Positions 1 to 7,040 of a DNA stretch of 36,394 nt are shown here, piece by piece. The stretch spans positions 1 to 36,394 of IMG/VR virus record IMGVR_UViG_3300025585_000022, one strand, 5' to 3'. Position 1 is the stretch's first letter; every line of letters starts with the position of its first letter. The translations under genes were made by a program, and so were the position numbers. The notes beneath the pieces are model-generated. The model saw nothing but the letters and a program-made list of their open reading frames with translations, ran no database searches and was not told the origin of the DNA. The DNA comes from a virus.

Positions 1-97
1 CATGGCCACAGTCATTGGTGCATTGGAATTTGTCAAGCTCCAATTGATCGAAGAAAGCAAGGAGCATGATGATGACGCAGACTGAAGCATTACGCCT
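1..97. repeat. Terminal redundancy, left copy (circular junction)
   Basis: These 97 bases are identical to the last 97 bases of the window. They hold the 3' end of the small gene that starts at 36215 (its codons here run from an in-frame ATG at 2 to the TGA at 83-85) and the start of the gene at 72. Because a gene reads straight through the repeat, it is most simply the overlap of a circular assembly rather than a true direct terminal repeat. The fragment 2-85 should not be annotated as a separate gene. Confidence 0.95.
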
Positions 98-485
98 TGG
101 ATTGGAGGCGTTGAAAAAATCAGTCAAATTTGTCTCGGGATCGCATGACCCTGTTGGTTCTGAATTAGACGACATCAATGAAGCCATCACCGCCATTAAA
201 GCCGCACTAGAAGCGAATGATGAGCCTGTTCCTGTAGCAATCGTAGAAGTATTTGGAAAAGATTGGAGGCTTGATTACATGGCACTACCTGTTGGTAAAC
301 ACAAACTTTACGCACAGCAGTACACCTACACCACCCCACCACAGCGCAAGCCGCTGACGGATGAGGAGATTCAAGACGCGCTGGAGGCTGAGTTTCTTGG
401 GTGTGACACAAAAAGGAATTGGCAAGACGACTTGCGAGTTGCCAGAGCCATCGAAGCCGCGCACGGCATTAAGGGGGAAGCATGA
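72..485 (+). CDS. Hypothetical early phage protein, 137 aa
   Basis: Soluble, mixed-charge protein starting MTQTEALRLGLEALK. It belongs by look to the small early proteins of phages that begin with a TxxEALRLALEAL helix; no enzymatic function can be named. Three consecutive ATG codons (66, 69, 72) could start it. The Shine-Dalgarno AAGGAG at 59-64 is spaced properly (7 nt) only from the third, so I chose 72. A segment near the C terminus (PLTDEEIQDAL...RVARAIEAAHGI) resembles the end of the protein encoded at 586-843 (GLTDEEIRVCI...EIVRAIEAKL), so the two share a short helical module. It overlaps the preceding gene end (85) and the next start (482), suggesting translational coupling. Confidence 0.75.
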   Translation: MTQTEALRLGLEALKKSVKFVSGSHDPVGSELDDINEAITAIKAALEANDEPVPVAIVEVFGKDWRLDYMALPVGKHKLYAQQYTYTTPPQRKPLTDEEIQDALEAEFLGCDTKRNWQDDLRVARAIEAAHGIKGEA

Positions 486-610
486 CTGTAATTTTTTGGT
501 TATTAGTTTGTATTCTTTGTCTTGGTTTGGCTTGCTGGGCAGATTTAAGCGCACAGAAACATATCAGCAAAGGCTTGGAGGATGCATGGAAGCAAATCGA
601 CAACCCATAA
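482..610 (+). CDS. Small membrane-anchored peptide, 42 aa
   Basis: The ATG overlaps the stop of the previous gene (ATGA at 482-485). The product has a very hydrophobic N terminus of about 18 residues (IFWLLVCILCLGLACWA) followed by a short charged tail ending WKQIDNP. This looks like one N-terminal transmembrane helix. A cysteine at the end of the hydrophobic stretch (LGLAC) loosely resembles a lipobox, but no basic residues precede it, so lipoprotein processing is doubtful. Function unknown. Confidence 0.6.
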   Translation: MTVIFWLLVCILCLGLACWADLSAQKHISKGLEDAWKQIDNP

Positions 611-843
611 CTCCTGCGAACGCTTGGCGTGAACATGCCAGTGAATACGAACGCGGCTTCATTGATGGAATGCAGAAGCAAGCGCAGTCCAGCGTGGACA
701 AAGCGGTCAATGCGATGTGTAAACGTGAATGGGTAGGGCTGACGGATGAGGAAATTAGAGTGTGTATTGCATCAAACAAGTACGCTTTTGAAATTGTCCG
801 CGCCATTGAAGCCAAACTCAAACAGAAGAATTTCAAGGAATAG
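586..843 (+). CDS. Hypothetical early protein, 85 aa
   Basis: Starts at the ATG at 586, placed 4 nt after a GGAGG at 577-581 and overlapping the end of the previous gene by 25 bp in another frame. The soluble, charged product contains a segment GLTDEEIRVCIASNKYAFEI followed by VRAIEAKLKQ. That segment matches in pattern the end of the protein at 72-485 and is commonly seen at the C terminus of small phage proteins of unknown function. No catalytic motif is visible. Confidence 0.7.
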   Translation: MEANRQPITPANAWREHASEYERGFIDGMQKQAQSSVDKAVNAMCKREWVGLTDEEIRVCIASNKYAFEIVRAIEAKLKQKNFKE

Positions 844-926
844 AATCCATCCCTCATTGTCCAAAAAGAAAGCCCTGGTCCAAGCGCAAACTCTGACCAG
901 GGCAAAACTCAAGGGCAACCTACAAA
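844..926. promoter_or_regulatory. Intergenic hairpin before the primase gene
   Basis: A perfect 9-bp inverted repeat (GCCCTGGTC at 872-880, GACCAGGGC at 895-903) with a 14-nt loop lies between the small early genes and the primase-helicase gene. On the minus strand it is followed by a T-rich stretch (TTTCTTTTT), so it would act as an intrinsic terminator only for leftward transcripts. On the plus strand it is followed by AAAAC. It could be a bidirectional terminator remnant or an RNA structure controlling the downstream gene. Confidence 0.5.
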
Positions 927-3104
927 ATGAAACACCAAACCAAAGGAATTTCAGTGCCAATCATAACTGAAACACCCCAAAACGATACATTCCAGCAGTC
1001 GCAGACTGTGGCCTGCAAGATAGGCGCTGTCGCACCTGATGCAGTCTTTTGCACCTTTGCCCTGCAAGGCTCTAAAAAGATTCCATTCAAGCGAAGTGGC
1101 CAAGGCGTGGCACGCGACACTGACCCGTCAGACCTCTACACGGCTGAAGACATTTGGTCCATGGATCAAGCGCCTCACGGCCAATATCTTGGCCTTGTCC
1201 AGCAGCGCCCCATCATCAGCCCATTAGGCGACTTTTTGGTCTGCCTGGATGTGGACATGAAGCACGCATCTGGCCCGACCAATGTGGCCATCCAGCGCAT
1301 GGCCAAGTTTGTCAAAGCCAACAACATGCTGACCGAAGTGTCAGTCAGTGGCCGTGGCCGCCATGTGTTCCTATGGGTCAAAGCGCCAGCAGTCAAAGAC
1401 CTGGTGTTGCCCAAGTACAAACTGGGTGGTGGCCAAGAGCTTGAAGTATTCGGCCTGCCAAACAGTGCAGGCAAGTCAGTGCTACTCAGTGGCAACCAGG
1501 TGGCCGGGGAATTTCACGCTGCCGTAGACCTCTACGATTTACTCAAAGACTGGGGCATCATCGAGCAGCACCAGCTCCAAGAGCCAAAGCCAACAGCTCC
1601 AAGTCAATCCTTTGACTTCAGCCAATTAGGCTCAAGACTGGATGACAGCGACCTAGATCGCGCCATCAAGGCTTTGCACCATATTTCCCCAGACTGCGAT
1701 TACGACCAGTGGATTGAGCTGGGCCAGGCGCTGCACACAGAATTTGGCGAGGCAGGCATGGGACCATGGATGCAATGGTCCATGGCTGGCCAGAAGTTTG
1801 CCGGGACCAAAGACATCGAGACCCACTGGAAGAGCTTTCACCAGGGCAAAGGTGTTGGCATCGGCACACTATTCAAGCATGCCAAAGACGCTGGCTGGGA
1901 GCCACCAACAAAACAAACTGAACGCAAATCAGCCGTTGAAGACTTTGCAGCTGTGATCAGCCAGGCCCAAGCGCCAGCACAGCCCGATGCACCAGCTGCT
2001 CAAGCTGACCCATCTTGGCCAGAGCTGCAACTTGACCTGACCCATCTCAAGCCAATCGACTATCTGATCGAAGGCTTCATGGCCCACAGTTTCTTTGTCT
2101 TGGCAGGCCAACCAGGAGTGGGCAAGACCACAGCGATTCTCTCCATGTCCATGGTCATGGCTGGGTTTAACTTGGAAGGCTGCGAGATATATGCCAAGAC
2201 AAAGAGAAAGACGATTATTGTTACCGAAGACAGTGAGCAGATAATCAGGACTCTTTTCGCATATTCAAAGCATTTCAAAATCAATAACCTCAACGACTGG
2301 TTTGTGGTTATTGATGCCAGAAGGTCTGAAGTTAAAGATTTACTCAGGCTTGCACATAATATTGAGAAGCACACCATCAACGGCATCAGGCCATTGTTGG
2401 TGCTGGACACGGCCAATGCGACCATGGATATTGAAGATGAGAACAACAACTCAGAGGTCGGCAGCTTCATTGCAGCCATCAAGCAGACCATCTTCATTCA
2501 GCAAAAAGCGCCAGTCTGTATCCTGACCCACTTAAACAAGGCAGTATCGCGCCAGGAGTCAGACGCAATGGCCCGTGGTGCAAGTGCATTCACAGGAGAT
2601 GCAACCCTCACAGGCGTGCTTTTCCTGGATGATGACAACCAACGCTACCTCAAGCTGACAAAAACGCGCTATGAGCCAGTTTTCAGAGAGATCCGATTCG
2701 ATTCCATAACATTCCCAGAACTGGTGACAACGCCAAACAACGACATCCAAGAGATCATCTGCCGGGTGGCCATCCCATCCATGTCTTCAGAGAAAGAGCG
2801 CATGGCTGCCAAGCAATCCATGCAAGACAGCGCTAGGGAACAAAGAATCCAAGACAAGTGCGATGAGGTCTGCAACCATGTCCAGTCCATCATCAACGAC
2901 AAAGGCAATGTGATCATGCGCAGAGGGCCAGGTCGCCCCAACATCCCAAAGGAACTCCAAAACCACTACCAACTGGACTGGACTGAAATCTTTTCCAGCG
3001 TCAAAGGCAGCGATGCAGGCTATATCCGCAAGCACATTGGCACGGCCATATTCACAAGATTCGCACCAAACGAGCCACTGTCTGGCTGGGTGAAGTTGGC
3101 ATGA
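927..3104 (+). CDS. Primase-polymerase / RepA-like helicase fusion
   Basis: A 725-aa replication protein. The N-terminal third looks like an archaeo-eukaryotic primase (prim-pol) domain: the DxD metal motif is in CLDVDMK (around residues 108-110), followed by SGRGRHVF with the typical histidine (about 140-148) and an acidic strand ELEVFG (about 171-176). A helical PriCT-2-like linker (about 238-325, DYDQWIELGQALH) follows. The C-terminal half is a RecA/AAA-type ATPase with Walker A GQPGVGKT at 394-401, Walker B LLVLDT near 490 and a sensor-like VCILTHLNK near 533, as in RepA/DnaB-like hexameric helicases. It would synthesise primers and unwind the phage origin. Start: ATG 927 has only a distant AAGGG; GTG 954 has a well spaced AAGGA and is a plausible alternative. 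Candidate iterons begin right after its stop codon. Confidence 0.88.
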   Translation: MKHQTKGISVPIITETPQNDTFQQSQTVACKIGAVAPDAVFCTFALQGSKKIPFKRSGQGVARDTDPSDLYTAEDIWSMDQAPHGQYLGLVQQRPIISPLGDFLVCLDVDMKHASGPTNVAIQRMAKFVKANNMLTEVSVSGRGRHVFLWVKAPAVKDLVLPKYKLGGGQELEVFGLPNSAGKSVLLSGNQVAGEFHAAVDLYDLLKDWGIIEQHQLQEPKPTAPSQSFDFSQLGSRLDDSDLDRAIKALHHISPDCDYDQWIELGQALHTEFGEAGMGPWMQWSMAGQKFAGTKDIETHWKSFHQGKGVGIGTLFKHAKDAGWEPPTKQTERKSAVEDFAAVISQAQAPAQPDAPAAQADPSWPELQLDLTHLKPIDYLIEGFMAHSFFVLAGQPGVGKTTAILSMSMVMAGFNLEGCEIYAKTKRKTIIVTEDSEQIIRTLFAYSKHFKINNLNDWFVVIDARRSEVKDLLRLAHNIEKHTINGIRPLLVLDTANATMDIEDENNNSEVGSFIAAIKQTIFIQQKAPVCILTHLNKAVSRQESDAMARGASAFTGDATLTGVLFLDDDNQRYLKLTKTRYEPVFREIRFDSITFPELVTTPNNDIQEIICRVAIPSMSSEKERMAAKQSMQDSAREQRIQDKCDEVCNHVQSIINDKGNVIMRRGPGRPNIPKELQNHYQLDWTEIFSSVKGSDAGYIRKHIGTAIFTRFAPNEPLSGWVKLA

Positions 3105-3109
3105 AAAGG

Positions 3110-3180
3110 CTAATGCGGAAAGGCGGAACTAATGCGGAAAGGCGGAACTAATGCGGAACTAATGCGGAATTCCGTATTAG
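3110..3180. repeat. CTAATGCGGAA iteron array, first block
   Basis: Four direct copies of CTAATGCGGAA start at 3110, 3129, 3148 and 3159 (spacing 19, 19 and 11 bp). The first two are followed by AGGCGGAA, making a 19-bp unit. The last copy abuts an inverted copy (3170-3180, CTAATACGGAA on the other strand), which together make a 22-bp near-palindrome centred on GGAATTCC. Confidence 0.92.
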
Positions 3181-3198
3181 ACAATGGCAGGGATTGTT

Positions 3199-3229
3199 GG
3201 ATAAGTGGGGTCTTCAGACCCACTTATCC
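3199..3229. promoter_or_regulatory. Perfect 11-bp-arm hairpin containing DnaA-box sequence
   Basis: GGATAAGTGGG at 3199-3209 is exactly complementary to CCCACTTATCC at 3219-3229, with a 9-nt loop. The right arm runs into a perfect DnaA box (TTATCCACA, 3224-3232), and the left arm carries its mirror with one mismatch, so the hairpin could present two head-to-head DnaA sites. No T run follows, which argues against a simple terminator. Confidence 0.75.
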
Positions 3230-3261
3230 ACAGACCAGTCTCGGCTTGCAAGCTATTGCGG

Positions 3262-3312
3262 TTTCTAATGCGGAAAGGCGGAAAAAACCTTAAGGGGTTT
3301 CCGTATTAGAAA
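3262..3312. repeat. Iteron inverted pair, second block
   Basis: TTTCTAATGCGGAA (3262-3275) and its near-exact inverse TTCCGTATTAGAAA (3299-3312) flank a short AT-rich loop that itself holds a small palindrome around CCTTAAGG. The direct copy is again followed by AGGCGGAA, as in the first block. A further isolated direct copy lies at 3410-3420 inside the next coding sequence. Confidence 0.85.
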
Positions 3313-3351
3313 CGAGCATTTGATGGTCCAACACAGAAGAAAGTTATCCAC

Positions 3352-3666
3352 ATGTTATCCACAGAAACAGAATTTGTTGAAGATGATCGGGTTTTCTGCC
3401 AAAACTGCGCTAATGCGGAAATGGTCGACATGAAGCAGTCCATGCCAGCAGACCAGATGGAAAAGCACCGAAAGGTCAACGCAAAACCTTTGCAATGGAT
3501 GTTTGACCAGGCAAAGATTAGGAATGGATGGGCGACAGTCACTTGGACCGAGCATCAGTGCAGCCGAACTGGCTTTGCTGCATTCCCGACCGATGTGAAG
3601 CACCGATGCCACATGTACCAGGCCAAACCCTCGGCATTAGAATCCGAGGAATGGTGGTTGACATAA
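3352..3666 (+). CDS. Hypothetical protein with paired cysteines, 104 aa
   Basis: Soluble protein not recognised as a named family. An early CQNC pair (about residues 16-19) and later isolated cysteine and histidine residues (TEHQC, KHRCHMYQ) could form a zinc site. The ATG at 3352 lies between two DnaA boxes at the edge of the candidate origin, and an iteron copy is embedded at 3410-3420. The start is therefore uncertain, and its expression could be affected by Rep or DnaA binding. It overlaps the nuclease gene that follows by 16 bp. Confidence 0.6.
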   Translation: MLSTETEFVEDDRVFCQNCANAEMVDMKQSMPADQMEKHRKVNAKPLQWMFDQAKIRNGWATVTWTEHQCSRTGFAAFPTDVKHRCHMYQAKPSALESEEWWLT

Positions 3667-4034
3667 AACGCAAGCGAAAAAGCATTGAACACATTGAACA
3701 AGTCAAGGTGGTGCAGCACATTCGAGCGTTTTATCCTGACACCATCATTGCAGCGATACCGAATGGAGGCGATAGAACGGCCTCAGAGCGCGTTAGGCTG
3801 CATTCTGAGGGTGTACTGGCAGGGATGCCTGATTTGTGTGTCCTGGAGGCCAAAAACGGGTTTCATGGATTGTTTGTGGAGATGAAGACAGACATTGGTA
3901 AGGTTTCGAGCAAACAGAGCGACATAAAATTGCAGTTAAATGCAAAAGGGTACAAGGCAGTGGTCGCAAGATCAGCTGCTGAAGCAATCAAAACAATTGA
4001 GGAATATCTGAATGGCACGCAACACATTGGCTGA
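3651..4034 (+). CDS. VRR-NUC family nuclease
   Basis: A 127-aa PD-(D/E)XK-fold nuclease of the VRR-NUC type. The pattern is visible as NGG (in IPNGGDRT), GMPDL with the catalytic aspartate at about residue 61, FVEMK with the E77-x-K79 pair, and SSKQSD with the conserved glutamine. Stand-alone VRR-NUC proteins in phages are thought to be structure-specific nucleases acting in replication, recombination or packaging. I chose ATG 3651 because the domain begins at once after it; the frame stays open to 3528, but that would overlap the previous gene deeply. It lies directly upstream of the small terminase and overlaps it by 23 bp, a common phage arrangement. Confidence 0.85.
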   Translation: MVVDIKRKRKSIEHIEQVKVVQHIRAFYPDTIIAAIPNGGDRTASERVRLHSEGVLAGMPDLCVLEAKNGFHGLFVEMKTDIGKVSSKQSDIKLQLNAKGYKAVVARSAAEAIKTIEEYLNGTQHIG

Positions 4035-4494
4035 AATTGCCGACCAGGGCGCTGCAAACATCGCAGCAGCACAAGCCAGGAAGGCTGAAGTCAGCCTGGC
4101 CAATAAAGCGATACACAAGTTTGGTGGTGAAGATGCCGTGATTGAATTCATTGCATCGGGCGGCACGATCTCCGCACTGTGCAAGCTATTGGGGGTGGGG
4201 AACACCACATTCGACAGATGGGTGGAAAAAGGAGGCGAGGCACGCATGGCTGCCTACGCGCGCGCCCGTGTGCGCGCAGGGCAGAGTTTAGCAGAGCAAA
4301 CCATCGATATCGCAGACGCTGCAAGCCCTCAAGAGGCGCAAGTGGCCAAGCTGCGCGTGGACACCAGGCGCTGGCTGGCCAGCAAGCTCTCAGAGGAATT
4401 CAGCGACAAGCAACAGCCATTGGTCAACATCGACCTGGGCAGCATGGCGCTCGATGCACTGCGAAAGCGCAGCGTGACATTTGATGAAAAGTGA
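4012..4494 (+). CDS. Terminase small subunit
   Basis: A 160-aa DNA-binding packaging subunit resembling the Sf6/terminase_5-type small subunits. The N-terminal half holds a helix-turn-helix-like segment (about residues 41-70, GGTISALCKLLGVGNTTFDR). It is followed by the family signature ARARVRAGQSLAEQTIDIAD and AKLRVDTRRWLASKLSEEF, which form the oligomerisation region. It would recognise the packaging site and recruit the large subunit encoded at 5602-7008. The usual tight TerS-TerL pair is here separated by a 323-bp non-coding block and five tiny genes. Confidence 0.85.
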   Translation: MARNTLAEIADQGAANIAAAQARKAEVSLANKAIHKFGGEDAVIEFIASGGTISALCKLLGVGNTTFDRWVEKGGEARMAAYARARVRAGQSLAEQTIDIADAASPQEAQVAKLRVDTRRWLASKLSEEFSDKQQPLVNIDLGSMALDALRKRSVTFDEK

Positions 4495-4817
4495 ATACCG
4501 AAGCACTCAGTCACTTTATACAATGACCATTATGTTAAGTGGATAAGTTGTTATCCACAGAAAAAGTAATGCTCTGGTGTTACTGATGCAGTTATGCACA
4601 GCAATCTGTGGATAGAAGTGGAGAAGTGGCTGTGGACAAGCCAGGCGTGGCCGGCTGGCGGCCTGGGCGCTAGACCCCCCGGCCCGGGGTTTGGCGGGGG
4701 CGACTGTGGCGGTGCTAAACACCTACAAAAAAAATTTTTTAAAAAATTAAAAACCTAACTTACCAAACAAGTCAATTTGTGCAAAAATGTCAATTCCACC
4801 AACAACACTAAAACGCT
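4495..4817. other. Non-coding block between terminase genes: DnaA-like boxes, GC-rich hairpin, A/T tract
   Basis: There is no convincing gene in these 323 bases. From left to right it holds DnaA-type sites: TTATCCACA at 4551-4559, TTATGCACA at 4592-4600, and near-matches on the minus strand at 4538-4546, 4607-4615 and 4631-4639. Next is a very GC-rich stretch (about 4640-4710) with CCCC/GGGG runs able to pair. Last is a homopolymeric block of A8-T6-A6 at 4727-4746 continuing A-rich to 4753. It could be a second origin element (DnaA boxes beside an AT-rich unwinding region) or the cos/pac site expected beside the small terminase gene, or both. Confidence 0.6.
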
Positions 4818-4982
4818 ATGAAAACCAAGCAAGCGACAGTGATCATCAATGGCCATGAATGGATCGTCATCGACACTGATGAGCAAAGAGACCGAAAAGT
4901 CTTCTGCACCTTAATGAGTCCAGATGGGCAGACAACCTGGCACACCTGGGTCGACATTAACTTAATCGTGGGGATAATATGA
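4818..4982 (+). CDS. Small hypothetical protein, 54 aa
   Basis: A short soluble protein starting MKTKQATVIINGHEWIVID, looking like a small beta-rich fold with tryptophans (HEWIVI, TTWHTW). No recognisable family. There is no clear Shine-Dalgarno, but its stop overlaps the next start (ATGA at 4979-4982). The chain of overlapping small genes from here to the large terminase supports it being real. Confidence 0.6.
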   Translation: MKTKQATVIINGHEWIVIDTDEQRDRKVFCTLMSPDGQTTWHTWVDINLIVGII

Positions 4983-5140
4983 AAACTGAAATGCTGATTA
5001 AAGTGCGACAATTATTTAATGTTGATTATGTACCGCGAAGCACAAACAGACATAATCAAAAGCAATATATTAAATCGATTAGATTATTGGGTGACAAATG
5101 GTTAATACATCAAGCCAACAAAATCCAGAAAATCCAGTAA
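4979..5140 (+). CDS. Small basic hypothetical protein, 53 aa
   Basis: Starts MKTEMLIKVRQLFNVDYVPR, with a strongly basic, AT-rich coding sequence (STNRHNQKQYIKSIRLLG). It overlaps the previous gene by ATGA and the next gene by 43 bp in another frame. The basic charge might suit nucleic-acid binding, but no motif identifies it. Confidence 0.6.
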   Translation: MKTEMLIKVRQLFNVDYVPRSTNRHNQKQYIKSIRLLGDKWLIHQANKIQKIQ

Positions 5141-5208
5141 ATAGAAAGAAATGTCCTCCATGCAATGGAAATTGCAATGAAGGCAGAAATTGTCCGGCAA
5201 GAAAATGA
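5098..5208 (+). CDS. Cys-rich miniprotein (CPxCNGNCNxGRxCP type), 36 aa
   Basis: The whole C-terminal half is the motif KKCPPCNGNCNEGRNCPARK: four cysteines in a C-x2-C-x3-C-x5-C pattern, probably binding one metal ion. Very short phage proteins with a similar CxGNCNQGRxCP signature recur in proteobacterial phages, with no known function that I can cite. It overlaps the genes on both sides and starts 43 bp inside the preceding one. Confidence 0.7.
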   Translation: MVNTSSQQNPENPVNRKKCPPCNGNCNEGRNCPARK

Positions 5209-5405
5209 AAAGCAACTTTGTAAATAACCACCTGCGCTTGAATGGGAATACGCATGCGCATAAATTGCAGCTGTGCAGCAAGTGCATGAAGGAAAAGCCC
5301 CCAGAGGGCGGGGTGGAAATGAGTGCCACCAAGTGGGTGTGTGCATCATGCTGGACCGACCGGGTGACGGGAAGGAATCTGAAGCAAGTGAGGCAAAGCA
5401 AATGA
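5205..5405 (+). CDS. Small zinc-ribbon-like protein, 66 aa
   Basis: Starts at the ATG overlapping the previous stop (5205-5208). Two cysteine pairs, CSKC (about residues 24-27) and CASC (about 46-49), are separated by some 18 residues, the spacing of a treble-clef or zinc-ribbon finger. The chain ends with a basic tail. It may be a small nucleic-acid or protein-binding regulator; the specific role is unknown. The ATGA overlap continues into the next gene. Confidence 0.65.
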   Translation: MKSNFVNNHLRLNGNTHAHKLQLCSKCMKEKPPEGGVEMSATKWVCASCWTDRVTGRNLKQVRQSK

Positions 5406-5605
5406 GTGATCTGTTGACAGCGCTGCACCTGGAGGTGGTGATTGTGGATTTGAGGATCAGGATGTTGGAGGCCGTTCAGAGTGGATACTTTGACCTGGCC
5501 ATGACAATGCAGTTGTTGATCCTGGTGCGGATGGATGAGCTGGATGCATATAAGTTTGCGATGAGTCCCTCGGCCTGGTCCATCTATGAGACGATGCATC
5601 CATGA
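5402..5605 (+). CDS. Small helical hypothetical protein, 67 aa
   Basis: Leucine-rich alpha-helical protein (MSDLLTALHLEVVIVDLRIR...) with aromatic residues near the end. It is not hydrophobic enough for a clear membrane helix. Both ends overlap neighbours by four bases, placing it directly before the large terminase. No family recognised. Confidence 0.6.
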   Translation: MSDLLTALHLEVVIVDLRIRMLEAVQSGYFDLAMTMQLLILVRMDELDAYKFAMSPSAWSIYETMHP

Positions 5606-7008
5606 AAGAAAATGTATTTGCTCAGTGGGTGGATAGGTATCAGCCTGACCCGGTGCTGTTTGTGCGTGAGGTTTTGGGGGTAGACCCTGACCCATGGCAA
5701 GTGAAGTTTCTTGGTGCAATTGCGCGTGGGGATAGGAAGATATCTGTGCGGTCTGGCCACGGGGTGGGGAAGTCGACTGCTTCATCCTGGGCCATGCTCT
5801 GGTACTTTATGACCAGGTCGCCAGTCAAGGTGGTGGTGACAGCGCCCACTAGCTCTCAGCTTTATGACGCGATGTTTGCTGAATTGAAGCGCTGGATCAA
5901 CACCATGCCTTTGCCATTGCAGGGGCTGCTGACTGTTAAGCAAGAGAGGATTGAATTCAACGCTGCCCCGACTGAGATGTTTATTTCGGCCAGGACATCT
6001 AGGGCAGAGCAGCCAGAGGCTTTGCAGGGGATTCACTCAGAGAATGTGATGCTGGTGGCTGATGAGGCATCGGGTGTGCCAGAGCAAGTGTTCGAGGCTG
6101 CGGCTGGCTCGATGTCTGGCCACAATGCTGTGACGCTGCTTTTGGGCAATCCGGTGAGGAGCAGTGGGTTCTTTTACGACACTCACACGCGCCTCAGTGG
6201 TGAGTGGACCACATTCCAGGTGGCGTGTACCGATTCGCCTAGGGTGAGCGATGAGTATGTCAAAGAGATGGCCATGCGCTATGGGGAGGACAGCAATGTC
6301 TACCGCATCAGGGTGATTGGTGAGTTTCCCAAGGGTGACGATGACACTGTCATTGCGATGGATTTGCTTGAGAGTGCAGTGAATCGGGATGTCGCGCCAA
6401 GCGAGTACGCGCCCATGATCTGGGGCTTGGATGTGGCAAGGTTTGGCAGTGACCGGTCAGCACTGTGCAAGCGCCAAGGCAATGCCGTGACTGAGCATAT
6501 CAAGACCTGGAAGAATTTGGATTTGATGCAACTGACTGGTGCGGTGGTGGCTGAGTACCAGGCGCTGGCCCCAAGTGCGCAGCCGAGAGAGATATTGGTC
6601 GATAGCATTGGATTAGGCGCTGGCGTGGTGGATCGATTGCGGGAGCTGGGCCTGCCAGCGCGTGGCATCAATGTGAGTGAGAGTCCAGCCATGGGCGGGA
6701 CTTATCGGAATCTGAAGGCCGAGCTGTGGTATCGGGCAAGGGCTTGGCTGGAAGCCAGGGATTGCAAGATGCCAAAAGACGAGGTGCTGATATCTGAGCT
6801 GGCCACAGTGCGGTATGGATTTACCAGCAACGGCAAGATTCAGATTGAGGGAAAAGACGAGATCAGGAGAAGGGGTCTGCCAAGCCCTGACAAGGCTGAT
6901 GCCTTTGTGCTGACATTTGCAAGTGATGCAGTGATGGGGATGTATGGGTCTGCAAGCTCAAGCAAGTGGTCTCAGCCCCTGCGCAGAAACCTGGTCCGGG
7001 TTGCATAA
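5602..7008 (+). CDS. terL: Terminase large subunit
   Basis: A 468-aa packaging motor with an N-terminal ATPase and a C-terminal RNase H-like nuclease. Walker A is SGHGVGKST at residues 51-59; Walker B is VMLVADE at 149-155 with catalytic glutamate 155; a coupling-type motif LLLGNP follows. The nuclease domain carries three acidic positions: D277 in WGLDVARFG, D334 in ILVDSIG and D430/D433 in PDKADAF. It drives DNA into the prohead through the portal and cuts the concatemer. Length and motif order are normal for the family. Its start overlaps the previous stop by ATGA. Confidence 0.95.
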   Translation: MKENVFAQWVDRYQPDPVLFVREVLGVDPDPWQVKFLGAIARGDRKISVRSGHGVGKSTASSWAMLWYFMTRSPVKVVVTAPTSSQLYDAMFAELKRWINTMPLPLQGLLTVKQERIEFNAAPTEMFISARTSRAEQPEALQGIHSENVMLVADEASGVPEQVFEAAAGSMSGHNAVTLLLGNPVRSSGFFYDTHTRLSGEWTTFQVACTDSPRVSDEYVKEMAMRYGEDSNVYRIRVIGEFPKGDDDTVIAMDLLESAVNRDVAPSEYAPMIWGLDVARFGSDRSALCKRQGNAVTEHIKTWKNLDLMQLTGAVVAEYQALAPSAQPREILVDSIGLGAGVVDRLRELGLPARGINVSESPAMGGTYRNLKAELWYRARAWLEARDCKMPKDEVLISELATVRYGFTSNGKIQIEGKDEIRRRGLPSPDKADAFVLTFASDAVMGMYGSASSSKWSQPLRRNLVRVA

Positions 7009-7040
7009 TTCGATATCCACAAACCATGAAAGGGATGGCC

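Larger units (their letters stand above)
3105..3365. other. Candidate replication origin (iterons plus DnaA boxes)
   Basis: The segment between the primase-helicase gene and the next gene holds repeated CTAATGCGGAA elements, inverted CTAATACGGAA elements, a large hairpin and three perfect TTATCCACA DnaA boxes (3224-3232, 3344-3352, 3355-3363). Iterons beside a Rep/primase gene together with DnaA boxes are the standard architecture of theta-replicating plasmid and phage origins. The function is inferred from the arrangement; the repeats are read directly. The last DnaA boxes run into the start of the gene at 3352. Confidence 0.75.

Noticed and set aside
1-97. True direct terminal repeat like T7
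   Set aside because: The copies sit inside a continuous gene and equal a plausible assembly overlap; kept as circular junction instead.
3528-3650. N-terminal extension of the VRR-NUC gene to ATG 3528
   Set aside because: Would overlap the previous gene by 139 bp and adds a segment with no relation to the nuclease domain; the domain starts at 3651.
5102-5785. Antisense open frame of 227 codons opposite the miniprotein chain and terminase start
   Set aside because: Would conflict with six overlapping plus-strand genes with coupled starts; no recognisable domain.
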